A DNA stretch of 64,000 nucleotides from Limiplasma sp031549415 (GCA_031549415.1 JAVBPU010000008.1:30424-94423), one strand, 5' to 3'. Counted from the first letter of the stretch, positions 1-8,516 are shown. Translations and numbers: made by a program. The notes: generated by a model from the letters alone, not told the origin.

Positions 1-292
1 GGCTTTGAAAGCCCGGGTCGTTCAGCTTGCTGAAAAAGCCTTGTTTTTGTAAAAATTCTTTTTCATGGTTGTCTTGGATCGTGTGAAACACGGTCCAAGA
101 AAGGGTTCAGGGCGAAGCCCTGAGCGGGGCACCGCCAACGAGCGTGCGCCCTGTGGGCGCTTTGCCGTAGGCAAAAGCTAGTGAGAGGTGGGGCAGTGAG
201 GCGAGTACAAGGCACGGCAGTGCCTTGTGCGACACCGAACAACCGGATTTAGGGGCGGCAGCCCCTAAACGGACTTTGTCCTCAAACGATAA
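1..292. repeat. Chained-hairpin intergenic repeat, copy A (long form)
   Basis: This stretch before the first gene is a string of short perfect hairpins, several with a GAA loop. Examples are CGTGTGAAACACG near 90-102, AGGGCGAAGCCCT near 110-122, AAGGCA/TGCCTT near 209-224 and AGGGGC/GCCCCT near 251-266. Its outer parts match, in reverse orientation, the repeat at 35655-35773. Roughly 129-245 is extra sequence absent from that copy. No open frame here looks coding. It may act as a transcription barrier or be a non-autonomous mobile repeat; its function is unknown. Confidence 0.7.
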
Positions 293-302
293 AAGCCCAA
301 AA

Positions 303-1553
303 TCACAGCACGTGGGAACTGGTCAGCAGGTAGATCACATAATAAACGCCGGAGCCCAAATGCCATAGGAACAGGCCCGCTCCCACGCCGTATTTGGCCC
401 ACCCCAGCCAACCCAGCTTCCCCCTTGCCCTGTCCTGCACCCAGGCCCTGCAAAAGAACGCAGTCATCACCACCCACAGCATGAACGCCGCGCCCATCAG
501 GCCCCAGCCGAAGTTCCCATCGGCCGCCCGGGTGCCTGTCTCTCCCAAAATGGCGTTTTCCAGCGTGGCCACCAGGCTCAGCAGCACCGTCAGGGGCACC
601 AGGGGGTCCTTCCACTGCTCCCTGCGGATGAATACGCACAACACATAGAGCGGGAACACCTGCATCAGCCAGGCCATGTCCAGGCCACCCACAAATTTGA
701 GCCAGGACAGCTCCAGGGCCATGCTGCTTTGATGGGGCACGATAATGCCAAAGTAATACATGTATTGCACGACCATAAACAGCACCGCCGGCGCCACCGC
801 CGCCAGGATTTGAAGGAAAAAGCGGCTGTTTTTGGGATGCCGCAGCCACTGCGCTAAAAAGTAGAAACTGGCGGCAGGCAAAAAGGCCTGCATAAAGGTG
901 GGCTTCGCCAGCAGGCTGACAAACAGCAGCACCCCCAGGGTGACCGCTTTTTTGAGGGGTAGGCGGGTGTTTGCCCCGTCCTTGGGCAACAACCGCTGAA
1001 ATTCCATGTAGCAATGGGCTGTATAGGTCACGCAAAGCACCATCAGCACCATGGCGGTGATCTGCGTGGGGCTGTGCCAAGTATTGGGCGTTCCGCCCAC
1101 ACCCACATATATATTGGGGTTCCTGGCCGCCTGCCGCAGGGTGCCCACCATCGTACAACAAAAAGCCGCAAGGGCGATCCATCCCCGGTCCGTCTTTTCT
1201 GGCAAGTAGGCCACAAACAGCCGGTTTACCAGCCACAGCTCCGTCCCCTTCAAAAGGGCCGTCACCAGCGCCGCCGCCAGGGTTTTGGACAGGCCAAAAC
1301 CCATGGCCAACACCACCAGTCCATGCCATAGGGGATGGGCCACATGGTGCAGAAAGCTGCGGGGGTGCAACAAGCTTGCCTCCGCCGCCCAGGTGGCGTG
1401 AATGCTGATGTCGCTATGGTCCCGCTGTGCCAGGGCATAAAATACCGCAAAACCTAGCGCTAGCATCAGCCCATAGGAAGCCCAAACCCACAGGTTGTTC
1501 CTGGCTGTTTTCTCTTCCCGTTGCAAAATATTGGGGGCCATCACTGGTTGCAT
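303..1553 (-). CDS. Polytopic membrane protein, GT-C glycosyltransferase-like
   Basis: Predicted integral membrane protein of 416 residues with about ten hydrophobic segments and no recognised enzyme signature. The first extracytoplasmic loop carries acidic residues (HSDISIH, about residue 44). That is the position of the catalytic acid in GT-C fold, lipid-linked sugar transferases, so a role in envelope glycan assembly is possible but inferred. The start at 1553 is preferred because AGGGAG lies 7-8 bases upstream; a longer frame reaches 1595 and would overlap the neighbour's stop. It lies directly downstream of a similar membrane protein on the same strand with a 22-base gap, so the two are probably cotranscribed. 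Confidence 0.7.
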   Translation of the reverse strand: MQPVMAPNILQREEKTARNNLWVWASYGLMLALGFAVFYALAQRDHSDISIHATWAAEASLLHPRSFLHHVAHPLWHGLVVLAMGFGLSKTLAAALVTALLKGTELWLVNRLFVAYLPEKTDRGWIALAAFCCTMVGTLRQAARNPNIYVGVGGTPNTWHSPTQITAMVLMVLCVTYTAHCYMEFQRLLPKDGANTRLPLKKAVTLGVLLFVSLLAKPTFMQAFLPAASFYFLAQWLRHPKNSRFFLQILAAVAPAVLFMVVQYMYYFGIIVPHQSSMALELSWLKFVGGLDMAWLMQVFPLYVLCVFIRREQWKDPLVPLTVLLSLVATLENAILGETGTRAADGNFGWGLMGAAFMLWVVMTAFFCRAWVQDRARGKLGWLGWAKYGVGAGLFLWHLGSGVYYVIYLLTSSHVL

Positions 1554-1575
1554 ACCCCATCTCCCTTGCGTTTGC

Positions 1576-3087
1576 TTATGGGCGGGTCTCCCCATCGGGA
1601 GCGATTCTCCGGTAGACCTTCACCGTGGGCAGCGTCAGCACGGGTTCATACCCCTCCAAGGGTGTTTTTAGATGGCTGGTCATCACCCACTGGCTTTTTC
1701 CCGTGTTCTCCGGCGTAAAGAACCCGAACATCAGCCCCATCCCCGGATGCAACTCTGAAAACATCTGTAGGGACGCGATGTCTGCCCGCACGGTATTGGT
1801 GAAGGGGTCCTGCGCCTCCGGGTCAAACTCCACCGCCTGGCAGGCTTCCTTCATGTCCTGGGAGTAAGCTTCGGGGACAAAGCGCTCCGGGTTTGCAAAA
1901 ACGTCCATGGGCGCAAGGCTGCACAGCAACACCAGCATAGCCACGCTGCCCGCCAGCACCAGGCTGGGGACCCACCTTTTCCGCTCCAGGGCCAGCAACA
2001 CCGCCACCCCCCACAAAAAGGGGGCCAGGGTGCGAAAATCGCTCCAGTCGTTGGTTTCATAGAAGGCCACCACCAGAAAGAAGGGTGCAAACAGCAGCAA
2101 GAAATGGCAGATGGACCTCGCCTGCAGCCCCAGGCGCAGCCGGAAGCCTTTTGTCCCCCGCTCCACCCGTAAAAAACTGCCCAGCAAGAGCAGACCCATC
2201 ACAATCACATACAGGTGTCGCAGGGCCACCTCCATGGGGTGGGCGCTGCGAAAAAAGTAATCAATCAGGTTTCCCTTGCCGTGGCTTAGAAACATTTTCA
2301 CAAAGGCTTTGAAGTCCGGGGCCCGGAACCAGTTATACAGGAAGCCTCCGGGATAGGGCGCTGTCATGGCGGCACCCGCCCAGTAAAGCCCCGCAAACAG
2401 CACCGCGGCCAGCAGGGCCAGCCCAAAGGTTTTTTGGCTCCACCGGCCTCCGCCGGAGACCCACACCAGCGGAAGGAACAGCGCCGCATAGGGGGCCCGG
2501 TACAGGCAGCCCAAGGCCACCAGCAGCCAACAAAGCACCCCGGAGGGCTTGCCACCCGTTTTTCCGTGGCGAAGCAACAGGGTGACGTAGAACAGAAGGT
2601 AGGCGTAGTTGAACAGCTCCGTCATGGAGGTCATGCAATACAGCACCGTGGGCGCAAACACGCCAAACAGCCCGGCCACAAACAGCGCCTGGCCCAGGCT
2701 GGGCCGCAATAGCGCACAAAACAACACCGCCGCCAGGGATACCCACAGGGCGTTAAAGAGGACAATGCTGTGGTATTCTAGGCCCAACAGCTTGGCAAAG
2801 CCGCCGTACAGAAGCAGCGGAGCAAACCCGTCGCTGCCCAGGGCGCCAATCTGCGCGTGGATTTCCGCAGGGCCATTGTAGCCACCCCGCAAGCCAAAAT
2901 TCGCAAGCCCAAAGGTGCTGCGCCAATAGCCCATCTCATCGCTCCACACAGGCAACGCCATAAACCCGTTTCTACCTGTGATGAGGGAGACCAGTGCCAG
3001 TTGGATCCAAGGCGCCAGCACGCACAGGGCCCAGGCCACCCAGGTCCAATAGCGCTTTTTGCTCTCCAGGGTCCTTATATCGCTCAT
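1576..3087 (-). CDS. Polytopic membrane protein, GT-C glycosyltransferase-like
   Basis: Predicted membrane protein of about 503 residues. It has an N-terminal transmembrane helix, then a loop with PVWSDEMGYW whose acidic pair resembles the GT-C catalytic loop, then some ten more hydrophobic helices and a soluble C-terminal domain of about 90 residues. The substrate is unknown; a role in moving sugars from a lipid carrier is inferred. The start at 3087 has AAGGATGG about 8 bases upstream. Met codons at 3099 and 3183 are alternatives, but 3183 lies upstream of the promoter's likely start site. It forms a two-gene unit with 303-1553 and is divergent from araB. Confidence 0.7.
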   Translation of the reverse strand: MSDIRTLESKKRYWTWVAWALCVLAPWIQLALVSLITGRNGFMALPVWSDEMGYWRSTFGLANFGLRGGYNGPAEIHAQIGALGSDGFAPLLLYGGFAKLLGLEYHSIVLFNALWVSLAAVLFCALLRPSLGQALFVAGLFGVFAPTVLYCMTSMTELFNYAYLLFYVTLLLRHGKTGGKPSGVLCWLLVALGCLYRAPYAALFLPLVWVSGGGRWSQKTFGLALLAAVLFAGLYWAGAAMTAPYPGGFLYNWFRAPDFKAFVKMFLSHGKGNLIDYFFRSAHPMEVALRHLYVIVMGLLLLGSFLRVERGTKGFRLRLGLQARSICHFLLLFAPFFLVVAFYETNDWSDFRTLAPFLWGVAVLLALERKRWVPSLVLAGSVAMLVLLCSLAPMDVFANPERFVPEAYSQDMKEACQAVEFDPEAQDPFTNTVRADIASLQMFSELHPGMGLMFGFFTPENTGKSQWVMTSHLKTPLEGYEPVLTLPTVKVYRRIAPDGETRP

Positions 3088-3153
3088 CTGCTGTACCATC
3101 CTTGCTCTTTCGCATGGTCCGGCTCCTCCAGCAACCTTCCAGCCGTACTTTTT

Positions 3154-3183
3154 AGTATACCATGATAGGGGGCTGGCAGGCAA
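3154..3183 (-). promoter_or_regulatory. Sigma-A promoter for the 1576-3087 gene
   Basis: Read on the minus strand, the -35 box is TTGCCT (3178-3183), the spacer is 18 bases and the -10 box is TATACT (3154-3159). Transcription would start near 3147, about 60 bases before the chosen start codon. Confidence 0.6.
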
Positions 3184-3195
3184 CCCACCTGCGCA

Positions 3196-3243
3196 TTGCC
3201 AACCGCTCCCGTCTATGGTATCATTTGGCTGGTATGGCCAAAT
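3196..3243 (+). promoter_or_regulatory. araB promoter with operator-like inverted repeat
   Basis: TTGCCA (3196-3201), a 17-base spacer and TATCAT (3219-3224) form a sigma-A promoter. An inverted repeat, ATTTGGC (3223-3229) and GCCAAAT (3237-3243) with a 7-base centre, overlaps the -10 box and the predicted start site. A repressor bound there would block transcription. The regulator (AraR-like or other) is not encoded in the window. Confidence 0.55.
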
Positions 3244-3284
3244 AAATACCCGGAAGGGTTTGAAAAATGAAAAGGAGACTCCCC

Positions 3285-4955
3285 ATGAGCAAGTATACCC
3301 TTGGCATTGATTATGGAACCCTCAGCGGCCGTGCGGTGCTGGTGGACGTGCGCAATGGCGATGAAATCGCCAGCGCTCTGCTGGAATACCCCCATGCGGT
3401 CATGGACGAAACCCTTCCCAGCGGCAAAAAGCTAGGCCATGACTGGGCCTTGCAGCACCCCCAGGACTATTTGGACGTGCTGACCCACACCATCCCCCAG
3501 GTGTTGCAAAAAAGCGGCGTACGGCCGGAGGACATCATCGGCATTGGCACCGATTTTACTGCCTGCACGGTGCTTCCTGTGAAGGAGGACGGCACGCCCC
3601 TGTGCCTTCTGCCGGAATTTGCGGAGAACCCCCATGCCTATATCAAGCTGTGGAAGCACCACGCCGCCCAGGACAAGGCCAACCGGCTCAACGAAATCGC
3701 CGCCCGGCGCAACGAGCCTTGGCTGAAAAACTATGGCGGGAAGATTTCCAGCGAGTGGCTGTTCCCCAAGCTATGGCAGGTGCTGGAAGAGGCCCCGGAG
3801 GTCTATGCCGCCATGGACCATTTTGTGGAGGCTGCGGACTGGATCGTTTGGCAACTGACCGGCGTGCAGACCCGCAATAGCTGCTGTGCGGGCTATAAGG
3901 CCTTATACAACAAAAAAACCGGGTATCCCAGCAAGGCATTCTTCAAAGCCCTGGACCCCCGCCTGGAAAACGTGATCCAGGAAAAACTCAGCTGCCCGGT
4001 AACTTCCCTGGGCCAAAAGGCCGGGGGACTCACGGCGGAAATGGCGAAAAAGCTGGGGCTGCAGGAAGGCACCGCCGTTTGCGTGGGCAATGTGGACGCC
4101 CATGTGTGCGTGCCCGCCGTGGGCATTGACGCTCCGGGGCAAATGCTGGCCATCATGGGCACCTCCACCTGCCACATCATGATGGGCACCCAGGAATCCC
4201 AGGTGCCCGGCATGTGCGGCGTGGTGGAAGACGGCGTGATGCCAGGCTTTGCGGGCTACGAAGCGGGCCAGAGCTGCGTGGGCGACCATTTCGCCTGGTT
4301 TGTGGACAACTGCTGCCCCGCCGCTTATGTGGAAGCGGCCAAGGCCAAAGGCGTAAACATCCACCAGTATTTGACAGACCTGGCGGCCAAACAGGCCGTG
4401 GGCGAGCATGGCCTGCTGGCCCTGGACTGGTGGAACGGCAACCGCAGCGTGCTGGTGGACGTGGACCTGACCGGCATGATGTTGGGCATGAACCTGCAAA
4501 CCAAACCGGAGGACATGTACCGGGCCCTCATTGAAGCCACCGCCTATGGCACCCGGATGATCATCGAAAACTACCGGGAGAACGGCGTGGCCGTGGAGGA
4601 CTTCTATGCCAGCGGCGGCATCAGCCAAAAAAATGCCATGCTGATGCAGATTTATGCGGATGTGCTGAACATCGAAATCAAAATCGCCGGAGCGGAGCAA
4701 GGCCCTGCCCTGGGCAGCGCCATCTTTGCCGCCGTGGCCGCAGGCCAGGCCGCTGGTGGGTATGAGGACGTCTTTGCCGCCGCCCGGGCCATGGGCAAGG
4801 TGAAGGATTTGGTGTACAAGCCCATCCCCGCCCATGTGGCGGTATATGACCAGCTCTTTGCGGAGTATCGCCGCCTGCACGATTTCTTTGGCCGGGGCGA
4901 GAATGATGTGATGAAGCGCCTGAAAGCCATCAAAAAGCAGGCCACGAAGGCCTGA
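3285..4955 (+). CDS. araB: Ribulokinase
   Basis: Phosphorylates L-ribulose to L-ribulose 5-phosphate with ATP in cytoplasmic L-arabinose catabolism. The 556-residue product has the full FGGY-kinase layout: the N-terminal phosphate-binding motif GIDYGTLSGR, the AraB-type GTDFTACTVLP segment around residues 88-98, and a C-terminal ATPase half with ASGGISQKN and GSAIFAAVAAG. Length matches the family (about 560). A Met six codons earlier is rejected because AAGGAG falls inside that extension and is correctly spaced for 3285. araD follows after 72 bases. No araA or arabinose transporter is present in the window. Confidence 0.95.
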   Translation: MSKYTLGIDYGTLSGRAVLVDVRNGDEIASALLEYPHAVMDETLPSGKKLGHDWALQHPQDYLDVLTHTIPQVLQKSGVRPEDIIGIGTDFTACTVLPVKEDGTPLCLLPEFAENPHAYIKLWKHHAAQDKANRLNEIAARRNEPWLKNYGGKISSEWLFPKLWQVLEEAPEVYAAMDHFVEAADWIVWQLTGVQTRNSCCAGYKALYNKKTGYPSKAFFKALDPRLENVIQEKLSCPVTSLGQKAGGLTAEMAKKLGLQEGTAVCVGNVDAHVCVPAVGIDAPGQMLAIMGTSTCHIMMGTQESQVPGMCGVVEDGVMPGFAGYEAGQSCVGDHFAWFVDNCCPAAYVEAAKAKGVNIHQYLTDLAAKQAVGEHGLLALDWWNGNRSVLVDVDLTGMMLGMNLQTKPEDMYRALIEATAYGTRMIIENYRENGVAVEDFYASGGISQKNAMLMQIYADVLNIEIKIAGAEQGPALGSAIFAAVAAGQAAGGYEDVFAAARAMGKVKDLVYKPIPAHVAVYDQLFAEYRRLHDFFGRGENDVMKRLKAIKKQATKA

Positions 4956-5027
4956 TTTGCGTCCAAATGATGTGGCGTAACGCCGCTGCCAATGAACAGG
5001 CGTTGCCGCAAAAAGAGGGGGATTCCC

Positions 5028-5729
5028 ATGCTGGAAAGCTTGAAACAAAAGGTATACGAAGCCAATATGCTGCTGCCCAAGTACGGTCTGGTCACCTTTA
5101 CCTGGGGCAATGTGTCTGGGATGGACCGGGAACAGGGGCTGTTTGTGATCAAACCCTCCGGCGTGCCCTATGAGGACCTGCGGCCCGAGCACTTGGTGGT
5201 GATGGACCTGGCCGGAAAAAAAGTGGAGGGCAACCTGAACCCCAGCAGCGACACCGCCACCCACATGGAACTGTACAACCGCTTTCCCTCGCTGGGGGGC
5301 ATCGTCCACACCCACAGCCGCTGGGCCACCATTTGGGCCCAGGCGGGTCGCGAAATCCCCGCCTATGGCACCACCCACGCGGATTACATCCACGGCCCGG
5401 TGCCCATCACCCGCTCCCTGACCCAGCGGGAAGTGGACCAAGCCTATGAGCTGGAAACGGGCAAGGTCATCGCCAGCCATTTTGAAGCCCAGGGCATTGA
5501 TCCCGCGGCTGTACCCTGTGTGCTGGTGCGCAACCACGGCCCCTTTGCCTGGGGCAAGGACGCCCTGGACGCGGTGCATAACGCCGTTGTATTAGAGGAA
5601 GTGGCCATGATGGCCTGGCATACGGAGGCCCTTCCCCTTCAGCAACCCCGGGAGTGCCTGCCGGAGTATGTGAAGGAAAAGCACTACCTGCGCAAGCATG
5701 GTCCAGGGGCCTACTACGGGCAAAAATAG
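5028..5729 (+). CDS. araD: L-ribulose-5-phosphate 4-epimerase
   Basis: Converts L-ribulose 5-phosphate to D-xylulose 5-phosphate, the step after AraB, feeding the pentose phosphate pathway. It is a class II aldolase-fold zinc enzyme of 233 residues, the usual size. Zinc-binding histidines are visible in HTHSRW and RNHGPFAWG, with the phosphate-binding GNVSG and KPSG segments near the N terminus. The start at 5028 has AGAGGGGG upstream; a 12-codon extension is unlikely. Part of the araB-araD operon, closed by the terminator at 5748. Confidence 0.95.
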   Translation: MLESLKQKVYEANMLLPKYGLVTFTWGNVSGMDREQGLFVIKPSGVPYEDLRPEHLVVMDLAGKKVEGNLNPSSDTATHMELYNRFPSLGGIVHTHSRWATIWAQAGREIPAYGTTHADYIHGPVPITRSLTQREVDQAYELETGKVIASHFEAQGIDPAAVPCVLVRNHGPFAWGKDALDAVHNAVVLEEVAMMAWHTEALPLQQPRECLPEYVKEKHYLRKHGPGAYYGQK

Positions 5730-5747
5730 GGCTGGCTATGGTTGCCC

Positions 5748-5800
5748 ATGGGCTGTCGCGGTGCATACGACCGCGACAGCCCATTTTCATTTTTATTTTT
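5748..5800 (+). terminator. Intrinsic terminator of araBD
   Basis: A perfect 15-bp stem (5748-5762 with 5770-5784), a 7-base loop and a following T-rich tract (TTTTCATTTTTATTTTT). Confidence 0.9.
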
Positions 5801-5860
5801 GTAAAGCATGCTTGACATCCTTTCCACCGTATGCTATTCTATGGATGTAAAGCATGCTTT
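5801..5860 (+). promoter_or_regulatory. Consensus promoter flanked by two identical palindromic operators
   Basis: TTGACA (5812-5817), a 17-base spacer and TATTCT (5835-5840) form a strong sigma-A promoter. The sequence GTAAAGCATGCTT occurs at 5801-5813 and again at 5847-5859, exactly 46 bases apart. Each copy is built on the palindrome AAGCATGCTT. One copy abuts the -35 box and the other covers the start site, the arrangement expected for autorepression by the XRE protein encoded next. Confidence 0.75.
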
Positions 5861-5898
5861 CCATTTTTTCCGGATTCCATCACGAAAGGGGCCTTCCA

Positions 5899-6111
5899 TT
5901 GAAAAACCGGTTGGAAGCGCTGCGCCTTCAGCGCGGCATCAAGCAGGAGGAACTGGCCTCCGCCCTGCGGGTCTCCCGGCAAACCATCAGTTCCTTGGAA
6001 AACGGGCGGTATAACCCGTCCATTCTGCTGGCTTTTAAGCTGGCAAAATACTTTGATTGCTTGGTGGAGGACATCTTCATCATCGAGGAGGACGAAAACA
6101 ATGCTCTGTAA
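5899..6111 (+). CDS. XRE-family transcriptional regulator (Cro/CI-type HTH)
   Basis: A 70-residue DNA-binding protein that is almost entirely one helix-turn-helix domain. Recognition elements LRLQRGIKQEELASALRVSR and QTISSLENGRYNPS span about residues 6-44, and an acidic tail (EEDENN) follows. A TTG start at 5899 is chosen because GAAAGGGG lies 8 bases upstream; an ATG at 5854 falls inside the predicted operator. It overlaps the next gene by 11 bases. This small-regulator plus four-helix membrane protein pairing is known in Firmicutes and archaea (DUF2178-type). It probably represses its own promoter through the AAGCATGCTT sites. Confidence 0.85.
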   Translation: MKNRLEALRLQRGIKQEELASALRVSRQTISSLENGRYNPSILLAFKLAKYFDCLVEDIFIIEEDENNAL

Positions 6112-6538
6112 AATGAAAAGCAAAACCAAACTGTACCTGGCCCTTTTGGCGGTGGGCCTGGTGAGCCTGGCCTTTGGCGTCATCGGCTACCTGACTTCCG
6201 GCAACCAGTCCCACCATATGGATACCCTCCTGGGCATGTTCTCCGGCTTCGGTTTCGGCCTCCTGGCTGTGGCGGTGGTCCAGCTGATCCGCGCCAAACG
6301 CATGTCACCGGAAAAGCGGGCGGAGAAGGACATTGAAAAGAACGATGAGCGCAACATCGCCGTCACCCGGGCGGCCCACGCGGTGGGCAATACCGCCGGA
6401 GCCGCCACGCTGGTGGTGCTCAGCTTCCTTCTGATGTTCTTGGATTACAGGGTCCCCTCCTATCTGTGCATCGGGGCGCTATATGTGCAGCTGTTCGCCT
6501 TCTTGATCGCCTACCGGGTGTATTACAAAAAAATGTGA
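6101..6538 (+). CDS. Small integral membrane protein, DUF2178-like
   Basis: A 145-residue protein with four predicted transmembrane helices in two hairpins (about residues 10-30, 40-60, 95-115 and 120-140). Between them is a charged cytoplasmic loop, RMSPEKRAEKDIEKNDERN. The ERN segment in this loop is typical of proteins paired with the short XRE regulators. Its function is unknown; it may sense membrane state and relieve the regulator. The start at 6101 overlaps the regulator's stop and uses GAGGAGGA as ribosome binding site; an ATG at 6113 is an alternative. Confidence 0.75.
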   Translation: MLCKMKSKTKLYLALLAVGLVSLAFGVIGYLTSGNQSHHMDTLLGMFSGFGFGLLAVAVVQLIRAKRMSPEKRAEKDIEKNDERNIAVTRAAHAVGNTAGAATLVVLSFLLMFLDYRVPSYLCIGALYVQLFAFLIAYRVYYKKM

Positions 6539-6561
6539 AACCCAAAAATGAAGCAGCCCGT

Positions 6562-6592
6562 ACCGCGCCCCCGATTCTGGGTCGCGGTTTTT
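6562..6592 (+). terminator. Intrinsic terminator of the XRE/membrane-protein module
   Basis: ACCGCG (6562-6567) pairs with CGCGGT (6583-6588), with an additional CCC/GGG pairing inside, followed by TTTTT. Confidence 0.75.
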
Positions 6593-6627
6593 GTGTCCAG
6601 GGCGCGGATTGCGTCCAGGAAAAATCC

Positions 6628-6656
6628 TTGACAGCACCAATCGGCTGTGATACAAT
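6628..6656 (+). promoter_or_regulatory. Promoter of the ylxM-ffh operon
   Basis: Consensus TTGACA (6628-6633), a 17-base spacer and TACAAT (6651-6656) with an extended -10 TG at 6648-6649. Strong, as expected for signal-recognition and ribosomal genes. Confidence 0.8.
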
Positions 6657-6711
6657 GCCTTTCGGATTGTCAAGAGAATTTCCTTGACAGCCCGCCGAAA
6701 GGAGCCTGCCT

Positions 6712-7086
6712 GTGAACCCCAGCGAAACAGGGTCTGCCCCGGAGGAAAGGCTTGCGCAAAATGTGGAAATCAGCACCCTGTGCGCTTTCTACGGCGGGCT
6801 ATTGACCCAGCGGCAACGCACGGCCCTGCTGCTTCATTATGATGAGGACCTGTCCCTGGGGGAAATCGCGGAGCAGCTTGGCGTCAGCCGCCAAAACATC
6901 CACGACCTCATCACCCGCTCCGCCCAGAAATTGCAGAGGGTGGAGGAACAGGTGGGGGCCATTGCCTCGGCGCGGCAGACCAGCGCCCAACTGCAACAAG
7001 CCCTGGACCTATTGCGCGCAAACCATACCGCAGAAGCCATTTCCCTGCTGTCTGAGACCATTGCCCAGCTTGATGGAGAGGAGTGA
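6712..7086 (+). CDS. ylxM: YlxM family DNA-binding protein (UPF0122)
   Basis: A 124-residue protein with a sigma-70 region 4-like helix-turn-helix in the first 75 residues (LLTQRQRTALLLHY, SLGEIAEQLGVSRQNIHDLI), then a coiled-coil-prone tail. YlxM is encoded just before ffh in most Firmicutes and is thought to act with the signal recognition particle pathway; its exact role is unclear. The GTG start at 6712 has AAAGGAG 7 bases upstream. The gap to ffh is only 6 bases, so the two are cotranscribed. Confidence 0.9.
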   Translation: MNPSETGSAPEERLAQNVEISTLCAFYGGLLTQRQRTALLLHYDEDLSLGEIAEQLGVSRQNIHDLITRSAQKLQRVEEQVGAIASARQTSAQLQQALDLLRANHTAEAISLLSETIAQLDGEE

Positions 7087-7092
7087 CGCCCC

Positions 7093-8415
7093 ATGGCCTT
7101 TGAAGGACTGAGCCAAAAACTGTCCGCCGCCCTTGGCAAGCTCACCAGCCGGGGCAAGCTCACCGAGCAAGCCGTCAAAGAGGGCATGCGGGAAGTGCGC
7201 GTAGCCTTGCTGGAGGCGGACGTCAACTACCTGGTGGTGAAGGACTTTTGCAAGAAGGTGACGGAACGCTGCGTGGGCCAAGCCGTCCTGGAAAGCCTGT
7301 CCCCAGCCCAGCAGGTCATCAAAATCGTCAACGAAGAAATGACCGCCCTCATGGGCGAGCAGAACGCCCGGCTCACCTGGTCCTCCAGCGTGCCCACCAT
7401 TTACATGCTGTGTGGCCTCCAGGGCGCGGGCAAAACCACCATGGCCGCCAAGCTGGCCGGATACCTGCAAAAAACCGGGAAAAAGCCTTTGCTGGCCGCC
7501 TGCGATATCTACCGCCCCGCCGCCATCAAGCAATTGCAGGTGGTGGGGGAGCAGGTCCATGTGCCCGTGTTTGAAAAAGGCGCCCAGGACCCGGTGAAAA
7601 CCGCCAAAGAGGCGGTGGAATACGCCCGGAGCTATGGCCGGGATGTACTCATCATTGACACGGCGGGCCGTTTGCACATTGATTCGGAATTGATGGAGGA
7701 ACTGCGGCGGGTGAAAGCCGCCGTAAAACCCCAGGAAGTGCTGTTTGTGGTGGATGCCATGACCGGCCAGGACGCGGTGAACGTGGCCCAAACCTTTGAC
7801 CAGGACCTGGGCATCGACGGCGTGATCCTGACCAAGCTGGACGGCGACACCCGGGGCGGCGCGGCCCTGTCCATCAAGGCCGTGGTGGGTAAGCCCATCA
7901 AGTTCTCCGGCACCGGCGAAAAGCTTTCCGACATCGAACCCTTCCATCCGGACCGGATGGCCAGCCGCATCCTGGGCATGGGCGATGTGATGACCCTCAT
8001 CGAAAAGGCCCAGGAGGTCTTTGACCAGGGCGAAGTGGAAAAGCTGCAAAAGCGCGGCCCTCAGGAGCTGACCCTGGACGATTTCCTGTCCCAAATGCAG
8101 CAAATGAAAAAGATGGGCGGCATGCAAAGCATGCTCTCCATGCTGCCCGGCATGGGCAACAAGCTGCAAGGCGTGGAAATTGACGATGATGCCATGAAGA
8201 AGCCCGAGGCCATCATCCGCAGCATGACCAAGCGGGAGCGCAAAAACCCCGGCATCCTCAACGCCAGCCGCCGCAAGCGCATTGCCGCAGGCAGCGGCAC
8301 CACCGTGCAGGACGTCAACGCCCTGATGCGCCAGTTTGACCAGGCCAAGGCCATGATGAAGCAAATGATGGGCGGTCGCCTGGGCAAAAAAGGAAGAATG
8401 CGGATGCCCTTTTAA
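7093..8415 (+). CDS. ffh: Signal recognition particle protein Ffh
   Basis: The SRP54-type GTPase that binds signal peptides of nascent membrane and secreted proteins, and 4.5S/6S-type SRP RNA, for delivery to FtsY. The 440-residue product has the N domain, a G domain with GLQGAGKTT (about 107-115), DTAGR (about 189) and TKLDGDTRGG (about 247), then a methionine-rich M domain (MQQMKKMGGMQSMLSMLPGM near 336-355) with the RNA-binding RRKRIAAGSG. Length is normal. It belongs to the ylxM-ffh-rpsP-khpA operon. No SRP RNA gene was seen in the window. Confidence 0.97.
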   Translation: MAFEGLSQKLSAALGKLTSRGKLTEQAVKEGMREVRVALLEADVNYLVVKDFCKKVTERCVGQAVLESLSPAQQVIKIVNEEMTALMGEQNARLTWSSSVPTIYMLCGLQGAGKTTMAAKLAGYLQKTGKKPLLAACDIYRPAAIKQLQVVGEQVHVPVFEKGAQDPVKTAKEAVEYARSYGRDVLIIDTAGRLHIDSELMEELRRVKAAVKPQEVLFVVDAMTGQDAVNVAQTFDQDLGIDGVILTKLDGDTRGGAALSIKAVVGKPIKFSGTGEKLSDIEPFHPDRMASRILGMGDVMTLIEKAQEVFDQGEVEKLQKRGPQELTLDDFLSQMQQMKKMGGMQSMLSMLPGMGNKLQGVEIDDDAMKKPEAIIRSMTKRERKNPGILNASRRKRIAAGSGTTVQDVNALMRQFDQAKAMMKQMMGGRLGKKGRMRMPF

Positions 8416-8516
8416 TGCTTCCCCTCCACACGCCTGTTATCACCCTTGTGATTGCAGATAGATCCCAAAGGGCCAGCGCCCTATCCCCAATCCAAATCAT
8501 TTAGGAGGAAACCAAC

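Noticed and set aside
265..1329. Minus-strand frame of 354 codons overlapping the first membrane protein
   Set aside because: Gly-rich, non-membrane composition in a shifted frame of a credible membrane protein.
3903..5579. Long minus-strand open frame of 558 codons opposite araB and araD
   Set aside because: Its translation is His/Gly/Val-rich low-quality sequence, and the plus strand holds two certain enzymes. GC-rich third positions create such antisense frames.
7009..8364. Minus-strand open frame of 451 codons opposite ffh
   Set aside because: Mirror of a well-supported gene; no ribosome site and composition typical of antisense shadow.
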